From Halichoerus grypus (lineage: Eukaryota > Chordata > Mammalia > Carnivora > Phocidae), in NCBI RefSeq assembly GCF_964656455.1, contig NC_135724.1:8485466-8549465 (forward strand): a stretch of 64,000 bases of DNA. The letters run 5' to 3'. The position numbers were made by a program, and so were the translations under genes. Below the pieces are notes generated by a model. The model saw only the letters and a program-made list of their open reading frames with translations. It ran no database searches and was not told where the DNA came from. Positions 22,340 to 33,052 of the stretch are shown here, in pieces; the stretch's first letter is position 1, and the number at the start of each line of letters is the position of its first letter.

Positions 22340-22526
22340 TCTTTTTTTTTTTTTTTTTAAGATTTTTTATTTATTTAGAGGGGGTAGAAAGTGTAAGTGG
22401 GTGGAGGGGCAGAGAGAATTTCAAGTGGACTCTGAGTGGCAGGCTGAATCCCACCACCTTGAGATCATGACCTGTGTTGAAATCAAGAGTCAGAAGCTTA
22501 ACCAACTTAGCCACCTAGGAGCTCCA
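22340..22526 (-). mobile_element. Old CAN SINE with 12-bp TSD
   Basis: This is a diverged minus-strand copy whose head has become CCACCTAGGAGCTCC. ACAAATAAGTGA flanks it at 22324-22335 and 22529-22540, with similarity continuing into TTTTCT on both sides. The T18 stretch is the complement of its tail. Confidence 0.88.
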
Positions 22527-22920
22527 AAACAAATAAGTGATTTTCTGTAGACTCAAACTTGAAAAATCACTGTTACCTTTTTCAGTTCATGGACTACATA
22601 ATTTGTTCTCTTTACAGATACACAAATAGCTTTTGTTTTAAGTGCTCCAAGAACTAGACATAATGATGTTAACTGGGCACCTCCTAGCCTCTTAATTTTA
22701 GAAATCGGAAATGTTCTTGATTAGCCTAAATAAAGGTTCAACGCAGTCCTATATTTCCACCTTCTTGTCACACAGCTGCAGGTTCTTTCAATCAAACTGA
22801 TGGGCGAGTCCACACTCCCATTGGCTGCTGGAAATGTGTGATAGGTGAGCAGCATTGATCTGGACTTCCAGAAAACGATGGGTAGTCTTCTCTTTTTCCA
22901 AATCACCATACTTGAAGAAA

Positions 22921-22947
22921 GGTTTTGTTTTGTTTTGTTTTGTTTTA
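22921..22947 (+). repeat. (TTTTG)n microsatellite
   Basis: There are about five GTTTT units. Confidence 0.85.
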
Positions 22948-23057
22948 CCACTATCTACATCTTTTGTATTTTTACTTAAAATTTATTAAAAGATTCCTGT
23001 GAGTCTGTATACTAAACCTCATGGTCAGGTTTTCCTTTTTGATATCAGGGAGGGTCT

Positions 23058-23087
23058 GTTTTTTTTTTTTTTTTTTTTTTTTTTTTA
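23058..23087 (+). repeat. Long poly-T run
   Basis: This is an uninterrupted T run of about 30. No SINE body or duplicated flank is attached to it. Confidence 0.85.
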
Positions 23088-23580
23088 GGCCCTATTTCTA
23101 ATCAGGTAAATCCTGGCTTTTACTCTTGCTAATTTCCTTTCTGTATTCCTCTTTGCTTTTCAGTGGGCTTTCTCTCCCAATGGTCTTGTAGTTGCTGTTC
23201 TAAAGAACACCCCCCTCCCCTCGTCTGGGCTCCTGCACACATCTGCCCTTCTCTGATATGCCCAGGGCTCCAAAACTCTTCCTTCTTGCTTGTTCTTTAC
23301 CCATAACCAAAAGTTCCAGCGCATCACCAGCTGATTTCACTTGGTTTTAAAAATGAAATCATGAGATTAATACATCTTATGTGAATTTCATTTAAAAGAG
23401 AACTATTAATCCAAAGGAGTCATAATTGATAAACTTTGGGCTACACAGAGCTTCCTGGTGCCCCTAAATCTGTTACAGGGAGCTGCCTTCTCTGAATGAA
23501 ATGGTGCATCCATGCACAAAGGGATGCCCTGCACTTCTGCTTTATGAGGTACTCCTAGAAATCGAGATCCTACTGTCTTT

Positions 23581-24366
23581 TTGTTTTGGTTTGGTTTGGT
23601 TTTGTTATTGAGTTGTATGAGTCCTTTATATATTTGGATATTAACCCCTCATCAGATAAATGATTTGAAAATATTTTCTTCTATTCTGTTGCCTTTTAAT
23701 TTTACTGTTTGCTTTGCTGTGCAGAAGCCTTTAAGTTTCTACTTAAAGTCCCACTTGCTTATTTTTGTTACCTTCCCTTTTGGTGTCAAATTAAAAAAAA
23801 AAATCATCCCCAAGACCAATGTCAAGATGCTTACCACCTACCTATGTTTTCTTCTGGGAGTTTTATGGTTTCAGGTCTTACATTCAAATCCTTAATACAT
23901 TTTTTTTTTAAAGATTTTATTTATTTATTTGGCAGAGAGAGACACAGCGAGAGAGGGAACACAAGCAGGGGGAGTGGGAGAGGGAGAAGCAGGCTCCCTG
24001 CAGAGCAGGGAGCCTGATGTGGGACTCGATCCCAGGACCCTGGGATCGTGACCTGAGCTGAAGGCAGACGCTTAACGACTGAGCCACCCCGGTGCCCAAA
24101 TCCTTAATACATTTTGAGTTAACTTTTGTGTATGGTGTAAAATAGTGGCCCAGTTTCATTCTTTTGTATTTGGCTGTCTAGTTTTCCCAGCACCATTTAT
24201 TGAAGAGATTGTCCTTTCTCCACTGTATACTCTTGGCTCCTTTTTCATAAATTAATTGACCACATGTGTGGGGGTTTATTTCTGGGCTCTCTATTCTGTT
24301 CCATTGATCTGTGTGTTCGTTTTTATGCCAACTGTTTTGATTACTATAGCTTTGTATACTTTTCCT
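23581..24366 (-). mobile_element. LINE-1 ORF2 fragment, antisense, split by a SINE
   Basis: Minus-strand translation in pieces gives L1 ORF2 C-terminal sequence. In plus orientation the complements of 'ETVNK', 'KLGHYF' and 'VWYW' regions are seen (GGATATTAACCCCTCATCAG, TTTGCTGTGCAGAAGCC, CCATTTATTGAAGAGATTGTC, CTCTATTCTGTTCCATTGATC). Neither the L1 3' UTR nor its 5' end is present. A SINE sits at 23904-24097. Confidence 0.9.
23904..24097 (-). mobile_element. CAN-type SINE nested in L1, 18-bp TSD
   Basis: AAATCCTTAATACATTTT occurs at 23886-23903 and again at 24098-24115. Removing the SINE and one copy rejoins the L1 sequence, so the SINE is younger than the L1 fragment. Confidence 0.97.
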
Positions 24367-24611
24367 AAAAGTGTAAATAGAATTGAATAAAAACTTACAT
24401 CTTCAAGAAAATAGTTTAATAGAAATTCCGCAATAGGAAAAAAAAACTGACCTTAAGCTTCAGATGGCCTCTAAATATTTTTATGTATTTTCCATCATAA
24501 AAGAAAATGCACATAAGAGACAGACTGAGAAAACAGTCAAAAGGATGCAGAACAGTGGAATTTCCTTCCACTAAACAGTAACTAACCTTGTTATCCTAGA
24601 TAATAATAGAC

Positions 24612-24727
24612 CTTCAAGTGGATGTGATGAGCACTGGGTGTTATATGTAACTGATAAATTATTGAACACTACATCTGAAATTAATGATGTACTATAAGTT
24701 GGTTAATTTAAATTTAAAAAAAAAATT
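24612..24727 (+). mobile_element. LINE-1 3' UTR stub
   Basis: GGATGTGATGAGCACTGGGTG, TTATATGTAACTGATAAATT, TTGAACACTACATCTG and TTAATGATGTACTATAAGTTG are the carnivore L1 3' end in sense, followed by an A-rich tail. I see no clear target-site duplication. Confidence 0.85.
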
Positions 24728-25460
24728 TCAGCAGAAATCTGGAAACCATTGAGATATTGCACCACAGCATGAGAACTAACTGAAAATATTACAATGGAAA
24801 ATTGCAATGCTCATGATAAATCAATAGACAAGTATAATGGCAAACATACATATTTGATGAAATAACATGTACAATCATTTTCTGAAAGGGCTAAAATGAA
24901 AAATATTATAACATCAAATTTGGTAAGAATCTGCCACAACTGCAGCTGTCATACATAACCAGAGGAAGTACAAAATGTTCCAGTCATTTGTAAAAATAAC
25001 TTTTCAGAATTTGAGAAAATTTAAAATGTACCTACCTTATGACCAGTGAGGGGGGAGAAAAGGAAAAACAAATCCCTTAGAGTAGAATCCAACTGACATA
25101 GATGGAAGGATGGAATAAATGATAATAAATAGAATAAAGGATTAATAGGTGAAATATTGATGAGAAATCGCATACTTATATAGGCTCAGATATCTTCCCA
25201 GATACTGGTTTTTAATTAAAATTAAAAAATGGTAATTTTAAAGAGAAGAAAACTGGTAGGCAGCCCCCTAACAAATGATCAAAACCTGTCCTTACCAATA
25301 CTGGGACAAATTGCCATCATGTACCTCCAGACATTATGCACTAAGAAGGACACACTATCATTTCAGATGAATTTCTGTCAAGAAATAGAGTAGAATCCTG
25401 ATTTAAATTTTGGGACACTTTATGCATTACTCTCCTGTAAGTTGAAAAAAAAAATCAATA
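24728..25460. other. AT-rich stretch, possibly degraded L1M
   Basis: It contains no frame or clear family. Its composition and the flanks would fit a decayed sense L1M, but the match is too weak to claim. Confidence 0.35.
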
Positions 25461-25748
25461 AGCACACAAAGATTTAGGAACTGTTCTATAGTGAAAGAAA
25501 CTATAGAGACATGTCAATTAAATGCAATGTTGGATGTGAGTTAGATCCTGAGACGGGGGGAAAAAAAAAAAAAAGCTGTGGTCATTGCAGACCACAAGAA
25601 CAAGAACATTCTCTGCCATGACCACAATGCAATTATCAATTTGAAGAAATGTAACATTGATACAATTATTATGTAATTGATAGTCCATATTTAAATCCCA
25701 TCAACTGTCCCAATATTAGCCTTCGTCCTCACTTTTTAGTCCTTTTGA
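25461..25748. mobile_element. Old LINE-type 3' sequence in two opposite orientations
   Basis: At 25461-25580 a sense block reads AGGAACTGTTCTATAGTG, GAGACATGTCAATTAAATGC, ending in an A-run and AAGCTGTGGTCATTG. At 25590-25748 the same kind of element appears complemented (GAACATTCTCTGCCATGACC, GTAACATTGATACAATTATT, TAGTCCATATTTAAATCCC). Either two copies or an inversion within one old element is present. The family is probably of L1M age, but I cannot name it with certainty. Confidence 0.45.
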
Positions 25749-25948
25749 NNNNNNNNNNNNNNNNNNNNNNNNNNNNNNNNNNNNNNNNNNNNNNNNNNNN
25801 NNNNNNNNNNNNNNNNNNNNNNNNNNNNNNNNNNNNNNNNNNNNNNNNNNNNNNNNNNNNNNNNNNNNNNNNNNNNNNNNNNNNNNNNNNNNNNNNNNNN
25901 NNNNNNNNNNNNNNNNNNNNNNNNNNNNNNNNNNNNNNNNNNNNNNNN
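25749..25948. other. Assembly gap (200 N)
   Basis: Exactly 200 N are present, a value typical of an estimated or fixed-size gap. The base right after the gap lies inside a minus-strand SINE, so the missing DNA probably includes the rest of that SINE and its A-tail. Reading frames drawn through the Ns are meaningless. Confidence 0.99.
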
Positions 25949-26026
25949 ATCCCAGGACCCTGAGATTATGACCTGAACCGGAATCAAGAGTCAGGTGCTT
26001 AACTGATTGAGCTGCCCAGGTGCCCC
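25949..26026 (-). mobile_element. CAN-type SINE head, cut by the gap
   Basis: ATCCCAGGACCCTGAGATTATG through CAGGTGCCCC is the 5' half of a minus-strand SINE. Its body and tail are lost in the gap. Confidence 0.93.
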
Positions 26027-26139
26027 AGAAATAGTAAATCTCTTAAAAGATAATATAAGAAAATATTTTCAAGGCCTTAGATTATGAAAGTAATTCTTGA
26101 GAGAACAAGAGTGCTAACCATAAAAAAGGTGATGACTTT

Positions 26140-27330
26140 TCTGATATCTGAATTAAAACCTCTCCTTATTAAAACTCACCACTAACAGAGGCAAAAGTCA
26201 TGCTATAGAGTGGGAGAAAATGTTTGCAATCGGTAGGTAATATATTAAAAAAACCCATCTTCTACATACCAATAAGAATGTGATCTGGGACACTAGAAAA
26301 ATAGGCAGAAGCCTCAGAATTACATCTCAAAAAGTAATGTCCAACAAATATATAAAAATGTGGTCAACTCTCTTAGTAAACTAGGAAATAAAAAGAAACC
26401 ATCATAAGGGGCGCCTGTGTGGCTCAGCTGGTTAAGCATTCAACACTTGATTTCAGCTCAGGTCATGATCTCAGGACCCTGAGACTGAGCTCCCTGTCCC
26501 AGGCTTCACATTCAGCCGGGAATCTGCTTTCAGATTCTCTCCCTCCCTCTCCTTCTGCCCCTCCCCCTTGCTTGCGCACTTGCTCTCTCTCTCAAATAAA
26601 TAAATCCTTAAAAAAAGAAAATAATGAGAGCACACCACAAAAACACCAGAATTCCTAATGTTAAAATGATTGTTAGACTTTGTGCAGATGCAGAATCATG
26701 GGAACTCTCATTTCACCAGTGGGAAAACTGCTTGACCTTATTTACCAGTGTTAAATATCCATACCACCAACCCCTGCAGTTTCCCTCCTTGGTGTCTATA
26801 CAACAGAAACTTGAATATATATGTGCACAAGAATTCTCATAACACAATTATTTCCAGAAGCCCCAAACAGAGCATATCAAATGGGATCAACTGTAGAATA
26901 CATAAATAGTGATATAGTCATATATTGGAATGCTATGTAGCAAAATAAAGAATTACAGCAACATGCCACACTGGATAAATCTCATAGAAATATTGAGCAG
27001 AAGAAATACTCAAAGGAATATATACAGTTTCATTCATGTTTATAGAAAGTTCAAAGCAGACAAAAATGAATGGTTGGGGATGCATACTTACATGATGAAA
27101 ATATAAGAAGAAGCAAGACAGCGATTGCTTTAAAGGTTAGGAGAGTGATTGTAATTTAGTGGTTGTATTCTGTGGGGACAAGCTGTAATCTAGGATGAGA
27201 GCTCTAGCTACTTCTTGACTCGGGTCCTGTGATAATGGTGTTCTCTGTGTATTAATTTGTTAAATTGCTCTTTTGTTTTCCTCTACTTGTATTTACCCAA
27301 TTAAAATTTTAATAGTAACAAAAGATTACC
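26140..27330 (+). mobile_element. Ancient L1M 3' region, sense, split by a SINE
   Basis: Sense L1 blocks appear in order around the SINE: GGGAACTCTCATTTCACCAG, 'CTTGAATATATATGTGCACAAG', 'GAATACATAAATAGTGATATAG', 'TGCCACACTGGATAAATCTC', 'GGAATATATACAGTTTCATTC', ending 'TTAAAATTTTAATAGTAAC'. They match the ORF2 end and 3' UTR of old L1M (C/E-like) elements. All frames are broken. Confidence 0.6.
26408..26620 (+). mobile_element. CAN-type SINE, diverged
   Basis: The head is GGGGCGCCTGTGTGGCTCAG and the tail CTCTCAAATAAATAAATCC. The body differs from the commonest subtype (CTGAGACTGAGC in the B-box area). I see no clean duplication of the flanks. Confidence 0.9.
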
Positions 27331-27407
27331 GTAGCAGAAAAATTCTAATAAATGGAGAAGCAAAAGTAAGATGAATTTTGATAAAAATCTTAAATATTTA
27401 TTGATTT

Positions 27408-27518
27408 TTAAAAAGCCAAGCTCATAGATACAGAGAACGGATTGGTAGTTGCAAGAGGCGAGGGTTGGGGGATGGGAGAAATGGGTGAACTGTTTTTGTT
27501 TTTTAGTTTAAATAAATT
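27408..27518 (+). mobile_element. L1MA-like 3' UTR fragment
   Basis: ACAGAGAACGGATTGGTAGTTGC, then GAGGCGAGGG ... GGTGAACTG, follows the L1MA 3' UTR ('acagagaacagattggtggttgccag ... gggtgaa'). Confidence 0.6.
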
Positions 27519-27519
27519 G

Positions 27520-28690
27520 AATAATAATAATAAAAATACCCAGCCAGCCTTCCAGGCCCACCTTAGCAAGGCAGTCCAGTAACCTTGACCTCTGTAGACA
27601 GCCTCAGTCAGGGGAATATTGCCTTTTGGGTAGGTTAGTGCTTGTGAATTGTCATATGCCTTGTACCCCACACCCCAAAATTGAATATAAAATAACACAG
27701 CAATACTGAAATAAAATTTCCAGCTCTATTTAATTCTAAAGAACAGGAAAAGTAATCTAATGCTTTTCTTTCTCCAGTTCTGGTTAATCCTTAAAATAAA
27801 TTTGAAAAGTCAGAATTATAGATAAAAAACTGATAGAAAACAGAATCATTATTGTTAAATCTCAACTATACACGTATATATATGAGATTCATGTGCCCAG
27901 GCTGGAATTATAGGCAACAATAGAAATGATTTTTATAAGATAAGCATCTCTCACTATAGTTTAAACCCCAAGTCAAAATAAACGAGCTTAAATTTAGACA
28001 AATCTTGATCAATATTTATAAAAGCTTGTTGATTTAATGTTCTGTTGCTAGGAGCTAAACTGGAATTTCTCAAACTTTTTTATATTGGTTTTTAAATTTT
28101 TTTCTTAACTATAACTTTTAACAGAGTATCAGAGATCACGTGATTGATAAAGAACACTAGCAAGTGTTTCCAAATGTGTACATAGATTTTATACATTTTA
28201 TACATAGAATTTAGAGTGGAAGTTTTTGATTCATTTGAATTAATACTTTGGGTTAATGTTTATATTGCGTATGTTATGAAATATTACTGATATCGAAATA
28301 GCACAACATTTTAGAAAGAAAATGTACTGTCAATAATTTGTGACAATTTAGACAGTAAATATTTTAAAAGGTAATGATTACCTTATGTTTAGGCTCAAAG
28401 AGTAGGACATATTTTCCTTGGCTGACTCTGGTTCATGTAATTGGTCTGTGATTGAAAGCCGTAATTAGCTCCTGTAGGACTTGTAAAAGACAACAAGTAA
28501 ATGCAGTGTTTGTTCTTAAGCATTTTGGGTTGTTGCTTCAGGCTGTATATTTTGGGTCTTAGTGAATTAAAAAATTTGAATTCAAAATAGTAATTCATTC
28601 TATAGGTATCTAATTATGCCATGGATATGGACATCAGAAAACACAAGTTAATTGTGAGATAATACAGTGTTGTTGTTTTAATCCATTCAG
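27520..28690. other. Unique AT-rich stretch
   Basis: I can name no gene or repeat here. A 96-codon minus frame at 27408-27698 crosses the L1MA fragment and has no domain. Confidence 0.5.
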
Positions 28691-28979
28691 GTTTTGGTAC
28701 TTTGACTTCTTCTCTTCATATGTATCACATGAAATTGACCTAGAACTGACAAGGCAGTCACAGGAAACCATTGCAACATGTATGGGAAGCTCATCACTGT
28801 GAGTGAAAAAAGCCCAACGGGATAGTGGCAGGTGTATCCTGTCCCTTCGGTGTCTTGATCACGCAGTAATTACATAGAAGAAATTGTCCTTTCCTTTCAG
28901 CCCCAACTTGAATTCTTATAACGATTCTGAGCTCACCACCAGTTGGAGCAATGCTACGAGAAGGTCTTCTACTAAGTAG
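28691..28979 (+). other. Two exon-like segments with a 102-nt spacer (unproven)
   Basis: Segment A (28691-28798, 108 nt) follows GTTTTAATCCATTCAG and ends at a consensus donor GTGAGT. Segment B starts at 28901 after TTGTCCTTTCCTTTCAG. A is open in one frame (FWYFDFFSSYVSHEIDLELT, then 15 residues) with two bases left at its end. B is open only in the frame that those two bases set, and runs 25 residues to a TAG at 28977. Phases fit. The peptide is not one I know. Confidence 0.15.
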
Positions 28980-30834
28980 ATTTTTGGATATTTGCCCTGA
29001 GTTGTTCTAGTTCTAAGTTTTGGAACTACAGAATACGAATTTAGTGTATGTTAACATTATGGCTCTTAAAATATTTGAAGGAGCCCATTCTCTAGGTCTT
29101 ATATTTCCTTTTTTTCTCAGAATACTTGGACTGTAAAGGAGTGAAATGTTCATAGTTATGTGTTAAGGGATGTAACTTACTTGATCATTATGGCAAGTGG
29201 TATGTGCACACGCACATCCCATCTACCTGCTTTGCAAAGCAGATTTTAAAAGAAATCAATTCAGTCTCAACAAGTGATAGGATAAAAACTGAAAGGATAG
29301 CATGAAGAAGCTTAAATCATAAAATAAATTATTAAAAGATGTTTCAAGAAGCTTCAGTTACAAGAAGCTGCTGGTAGATTGGGAACAACATGGAGTCAAG
29401 ATTAAGACAGGCCTTTAAATAGCTCTTGGTGGGTGTAATGGCTTAAAATAAGCAAGCTCTGTGTAGAGACTAGTTCAAACTGATCTATACTTTGGGTCCT
29501 AGTTCAGGGAAAAATGCAAAGTCATATTTACCCTTACTTTTGCATGATTCTTCACTAGAATCTATAATGAATAAAAAAAAAATCATTACACTCTTAAAAT
29601 ACATGGGTATAGAAGTGCTACCAAAGCAAATCAAAGACACACTAGTCTGCATTGTCCTTGATATAGGCAGCTGGTTCTCCACTGTGTGGCATGTCCAGAT
29701 GCAGAAACATAAAGTGTGAATGTGCATCTCTATTAACTGCCAGATGGTGTTCCTTCACATTTTTTTTTCACTTTCCTGTTTGAGATTCATGATATGTTTT
29801 CTTACTACATTAATCTCTTATAAAAGTTCTTCAAATTAAAAAGAAAGACAAACTGTATTTGTGTGTGGGTGTGGATGGATGGATGTGTCTGTGTTTATGT
29901 AATAAATAGTCAGATAGTCTTTGTTACAAATGTTTCCCTGTGGGCATATTTTAGGACTCTCTGACTCGGGATCCACCCCCTGCATGAATCTGCAGTTTAA
30001 TGTCACCTGCTTTAATAGTCTGTCCTGCCTCGCCTTCTTCAGGCCTTCTACCTCCTTCTTACACTGGGCATTCTGACACCTATCTGGTGTTAAAAGTCTT
30101 CATGGCACTCACAATAGAACAGTCTGTTGTTTTGGTAGCTGGAAGTTTTGAATCTCTGTCTTCCCTTCTTGGACCGTTTGGATATTCTTTCCCCGTTCTT
30201 CATAATGATAGTAAGGTATCGATAACAAGGAATAAGAATAGATCATTATGCCCCTTGCACATCGTATATATCCCAGTGGTGAACACCAATTACCAACCTA
30301 CTTTGGAATTTATGAGGTAGCATAAAATCCACATGCCTTAAAGGAGGCAGTCAACTAAGTTTATACACTGAAAATTCTCCTTTGTAGCTGTGGCATAATG
30401 GAAATTATATCTTAAATGCTAGGTATTTATTTCTCAAAACATTTGTTTCATAATTAATCTTTACTTCTGATTGGGATTGTACAGATCTTAGTTTAGATAG
30501 TTGATACATATAAATGGCAAGCTGAATCTTTGATCTGTGGTTATTGTATCAAGATATACGGGATGCCTAATGTTCTGAATATTTACAATATCTTAATTCT
30601 TTGTATATTTTTCAATCTTTAAACATTCTAATCAGCTATTCAATTTCATAATTTGCAGCTTGGGATTTTTAATAACACAGATTAAACGATTTTTCACCAT
30701 TTCCCCTATTCCCTTTGTCCATTGACTTGAACATCCCATTCGGCCATTGTTGCAATATTTTTTGCAGGAATTTTGTTAGGGTTTCAAAAACTAAATTGCT
30801 TATAAAAATGTTGCATGTAACTTATTTCCCATTT
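28980..30834. other. Unique stretch, 1.8 kb
   Basis: No transposon is recognised. Two opposing 75-80 codon frames (29485-29727) and a 106-codon plus frame (30000-30320) have no domain. There is a short GTGTGGATGGATGG simple repeat near 29868. Confidence 0.5.
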
Positions 30835-30845
30835 AAAAGTGCTTA

Positions 30846-31029
30846 GGGGCACCTGGGTGGCTCAGTCATTAAGCATCTGCCTTTGGCTCAGGTCATGATC
30901 CCAGGGTCCTGGGATCGAGCCCCGCATCGGGCTCCCTGCTCGGTGGGAAGCCTGCTTCTCCCTCTCCCACTCCCCCTGCTTATGTTCCCTCTCTCGCTGT
31001 CTCTCTCTCTGTCAAAAAAAAAAAAAAAA
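30846..31029 (+). mobile_element. CAN-type SINE with 11-bp TSD
   Basis: This is a full-length plus-strand copy close to the commonest subtype. AAAAGTGCTTA (30835-30845) and AAAAGTGTTTA (31030-31040) differ by one base. Confidence 0.95.
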
Positions 31030-31040
31030 AAAAGTGTTTA

Positions 31041-31768
31041 AAAATTGATGAAGATGTCCTTATTCAAATTTAGATAAAATCAGGCTTTATCTTATGAATT
31101 TTGTATTTTAGCCATTTATAAAATGTTATTTGAGCTTTCTCAGATTTTAGATATTTCATTATATGGATATCAAATTGTGTGTGTGTGTGTATCAAGGATC
31201 AAATGAGTGTTTCAAAAGAGTATTTTTATTATTTAGTTACAATGTTTTTTCTGATGTAACTTCAAGAATGCAAATGACATAAGAAAAATCGTCTTGAACA
31301 GTACCATTCCCTATTAACTTCTTAATCTTTTAGAATAATGTTTATTTTAATTGTGTGCACACTTGTGTGTGTGTGTGTGTGTGTGTATCTGTCTATATGT
31401 AAATCAGGACTCTTCTGATTGCTTTAAAAACAAACTGCAGAAGTTAGTCCACAAGACTAGAAATTTTGGGCACATCAACCATCAATTACGTGTCTTTAGG
31501 GGTCATTTATTTTGTTTCCGTTTCATTCCTTGCAATATTCGTTTTTTTTTAAATTCTTGTAGTTTAAGATTTTTAATGGCTGGATAACACACACCTCATG
31601 CACACACAAACCAATGATCTTTTTCCTGGTTGAGATTAATAAGTTCTTTCTTACTACATTGATCTCATAAGATTAATTTGCTAGTGTTTATTCAATGGTT
31701 GGTTTGGTGGAAGACTAGCATATCTATAGTCCCAGAAATCACACCTGGTATGAAACTGAAGCAAGTCC
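31041..31768. other. Unique AT-rich stretch with GT repeats
   Basis: (GT)n runs at about 31176-31190 and 31362-31386 are the only features seen. Confidence 0.55.
31362..31386 (+). repeat. (GT)n microsatellite
   Basis: There are about twelve uninterrupted GT units. Confidence 0.9.
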
Positions 31769-31887
31769 TAGGGCCATGTTTCCTAAACATGAATGAGCAC
31801 ATGAATCATCTGGTGATTTTGTTAATGTGTAGATTTTGTTTCAGTAGGTCCAGGATGGGGCCACTGATGATCTGAGGACCACATTTT
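31769..31887 (+). mobile_element. MER5-like hAT element, left part
   Basis: TTTCCTAAACATGAATGAGC, GAATCATCTGGTGATTTTG, TTTCAGTAGGTCCAGGATGG and GGCCACTGATGATC follow MER5A. Its last bases, GAGGACCACATTTT, are the target site duplicated by the big L1; the element continues at 37979. Confidence 0.7.
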
Positions 31888-32863
31888 ATTTATTTTAATT
31901 TTTTTCAAGTTTTTATTTAAATTCCAGGTACTTAACATACAATGTAATATTAGATTCAGATGTAGAATTTAGTGATTCATCATTTCCATATAACACTCAG
32001 TGCTCATCACAACAAGTACCCTCCTTAATCCCCATCACCCATTTAACCCATCTCCCTGCCCACCTCCCCTCCAGGAACCCTCAGTTTGTTCTCTATAGTT
32101 GGGTCTATTTTCTGGTTTGCCACACCTTTTGTTTTTGTTTTTTTCCTCTGTGTTCATCTTTTTTTTGTTTCTGAAATTCCACACATGAGTGAAATCATAT
32201 GGTATTTGTCTTTCTCTGACTTATTTTGCCTAGCATTATAATCTCTAGCTCCATCTATGTCATTGCAAATGGCAAGATTTTGTTTTTGATGGCTAAATAA
32301 TATTCCATTGTGTATATATATCACCTCTTCTTTATCCATTCATCAGTCAGTGAACATTTGAGCTCTTTCCACAATGTGGCTATTGTTGATAATGCTGCTA
32401 TACACATCGGGGTGCATGTGTCCCTTTGAGTCAGTATTTTTGTATCCTTTGGGTAAATAGGAGTTCAGTTGCTGAGTCATAGGGTAGCTCTATTTGTAAC
32501 TTTTTGAGGAAACTTCACACTGTTTCCCAGAGTGGCTGCACCAGTTTGCATTCCCACCAATAGTGTAAGAAGAGTTCCCCTTTTTCTACATCCTCACCAT
32601 CTGTTTTTTCCTGTGTTGTTTTTAGCCATTCTGACTGATGTGAGGTGATGTCTCATTGTAGTTTAGATTTGTATTTCCCTGACAATGAATGATGTTGAGC
32701 ATCTTTTCATGTGTCTGTTAGCCATCTGTATGTCTTCTTTGGGAAAATGTTTATTCATGTCTTCTGCCCATATTTTAACTGGATTATTTGTTTTTGGGTA
32801 TTGAGTTTGGCAAGTTCTTTATAAATTTTGGGTACTAAACCTTTATCAGATACATCATTTGCA

Positions 32864-33052
32864 GGCACCTGGGTGGCTCAGTTGGTTAAGCGGCTGTCTT
32901 TGGCTCAGGTCATGATCCCAGCATCATGGGATCAAGTCCCGCATTGGGCTCCTTGCTCAGTGGAGAGCCTGCTTCTCCCTCTCCCTCTGCCTGCCGCTCT
33001 GCCTACTTGTGCTCTCTCTCTGTCAAATAGATAAAATCTTTTTTTTAAAAAA
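32864..33052 (+). mobile_element. CAN-type SINE nested in L1
   Basis: ATACATCATTTGCA (32850-32863) and ATATATCATTTGCA (33053-33066) flank it with one difference. Its body (CTCTGCCTGCCGCTCTGCCTACTTGTG) resembles the subtype common in mustelids and other arctoids, unlike the window's main type. Confidence 0.95.

Larger units (their letters stand above)
22541..23580. other. Unique stretch with simple repeats
   Basis: There is a (TTTTG)n run at 22921-22946 and a T27-class run at about 23058-23087. The rest shows no recognisable gene or repeat. Confidence 0.55.

Noticed and set aside
23581..24727. Single L1 with 5' inversion joining the antisense piece (23581) to the sense 3' stub (24612)
   Set aside because: About 245 bases between them are not L1, and no target-site duplication links them; two events are more likely.
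25736..25987. Frames across the N gap on both strands
   Set aside because: They consist of unknown bases.
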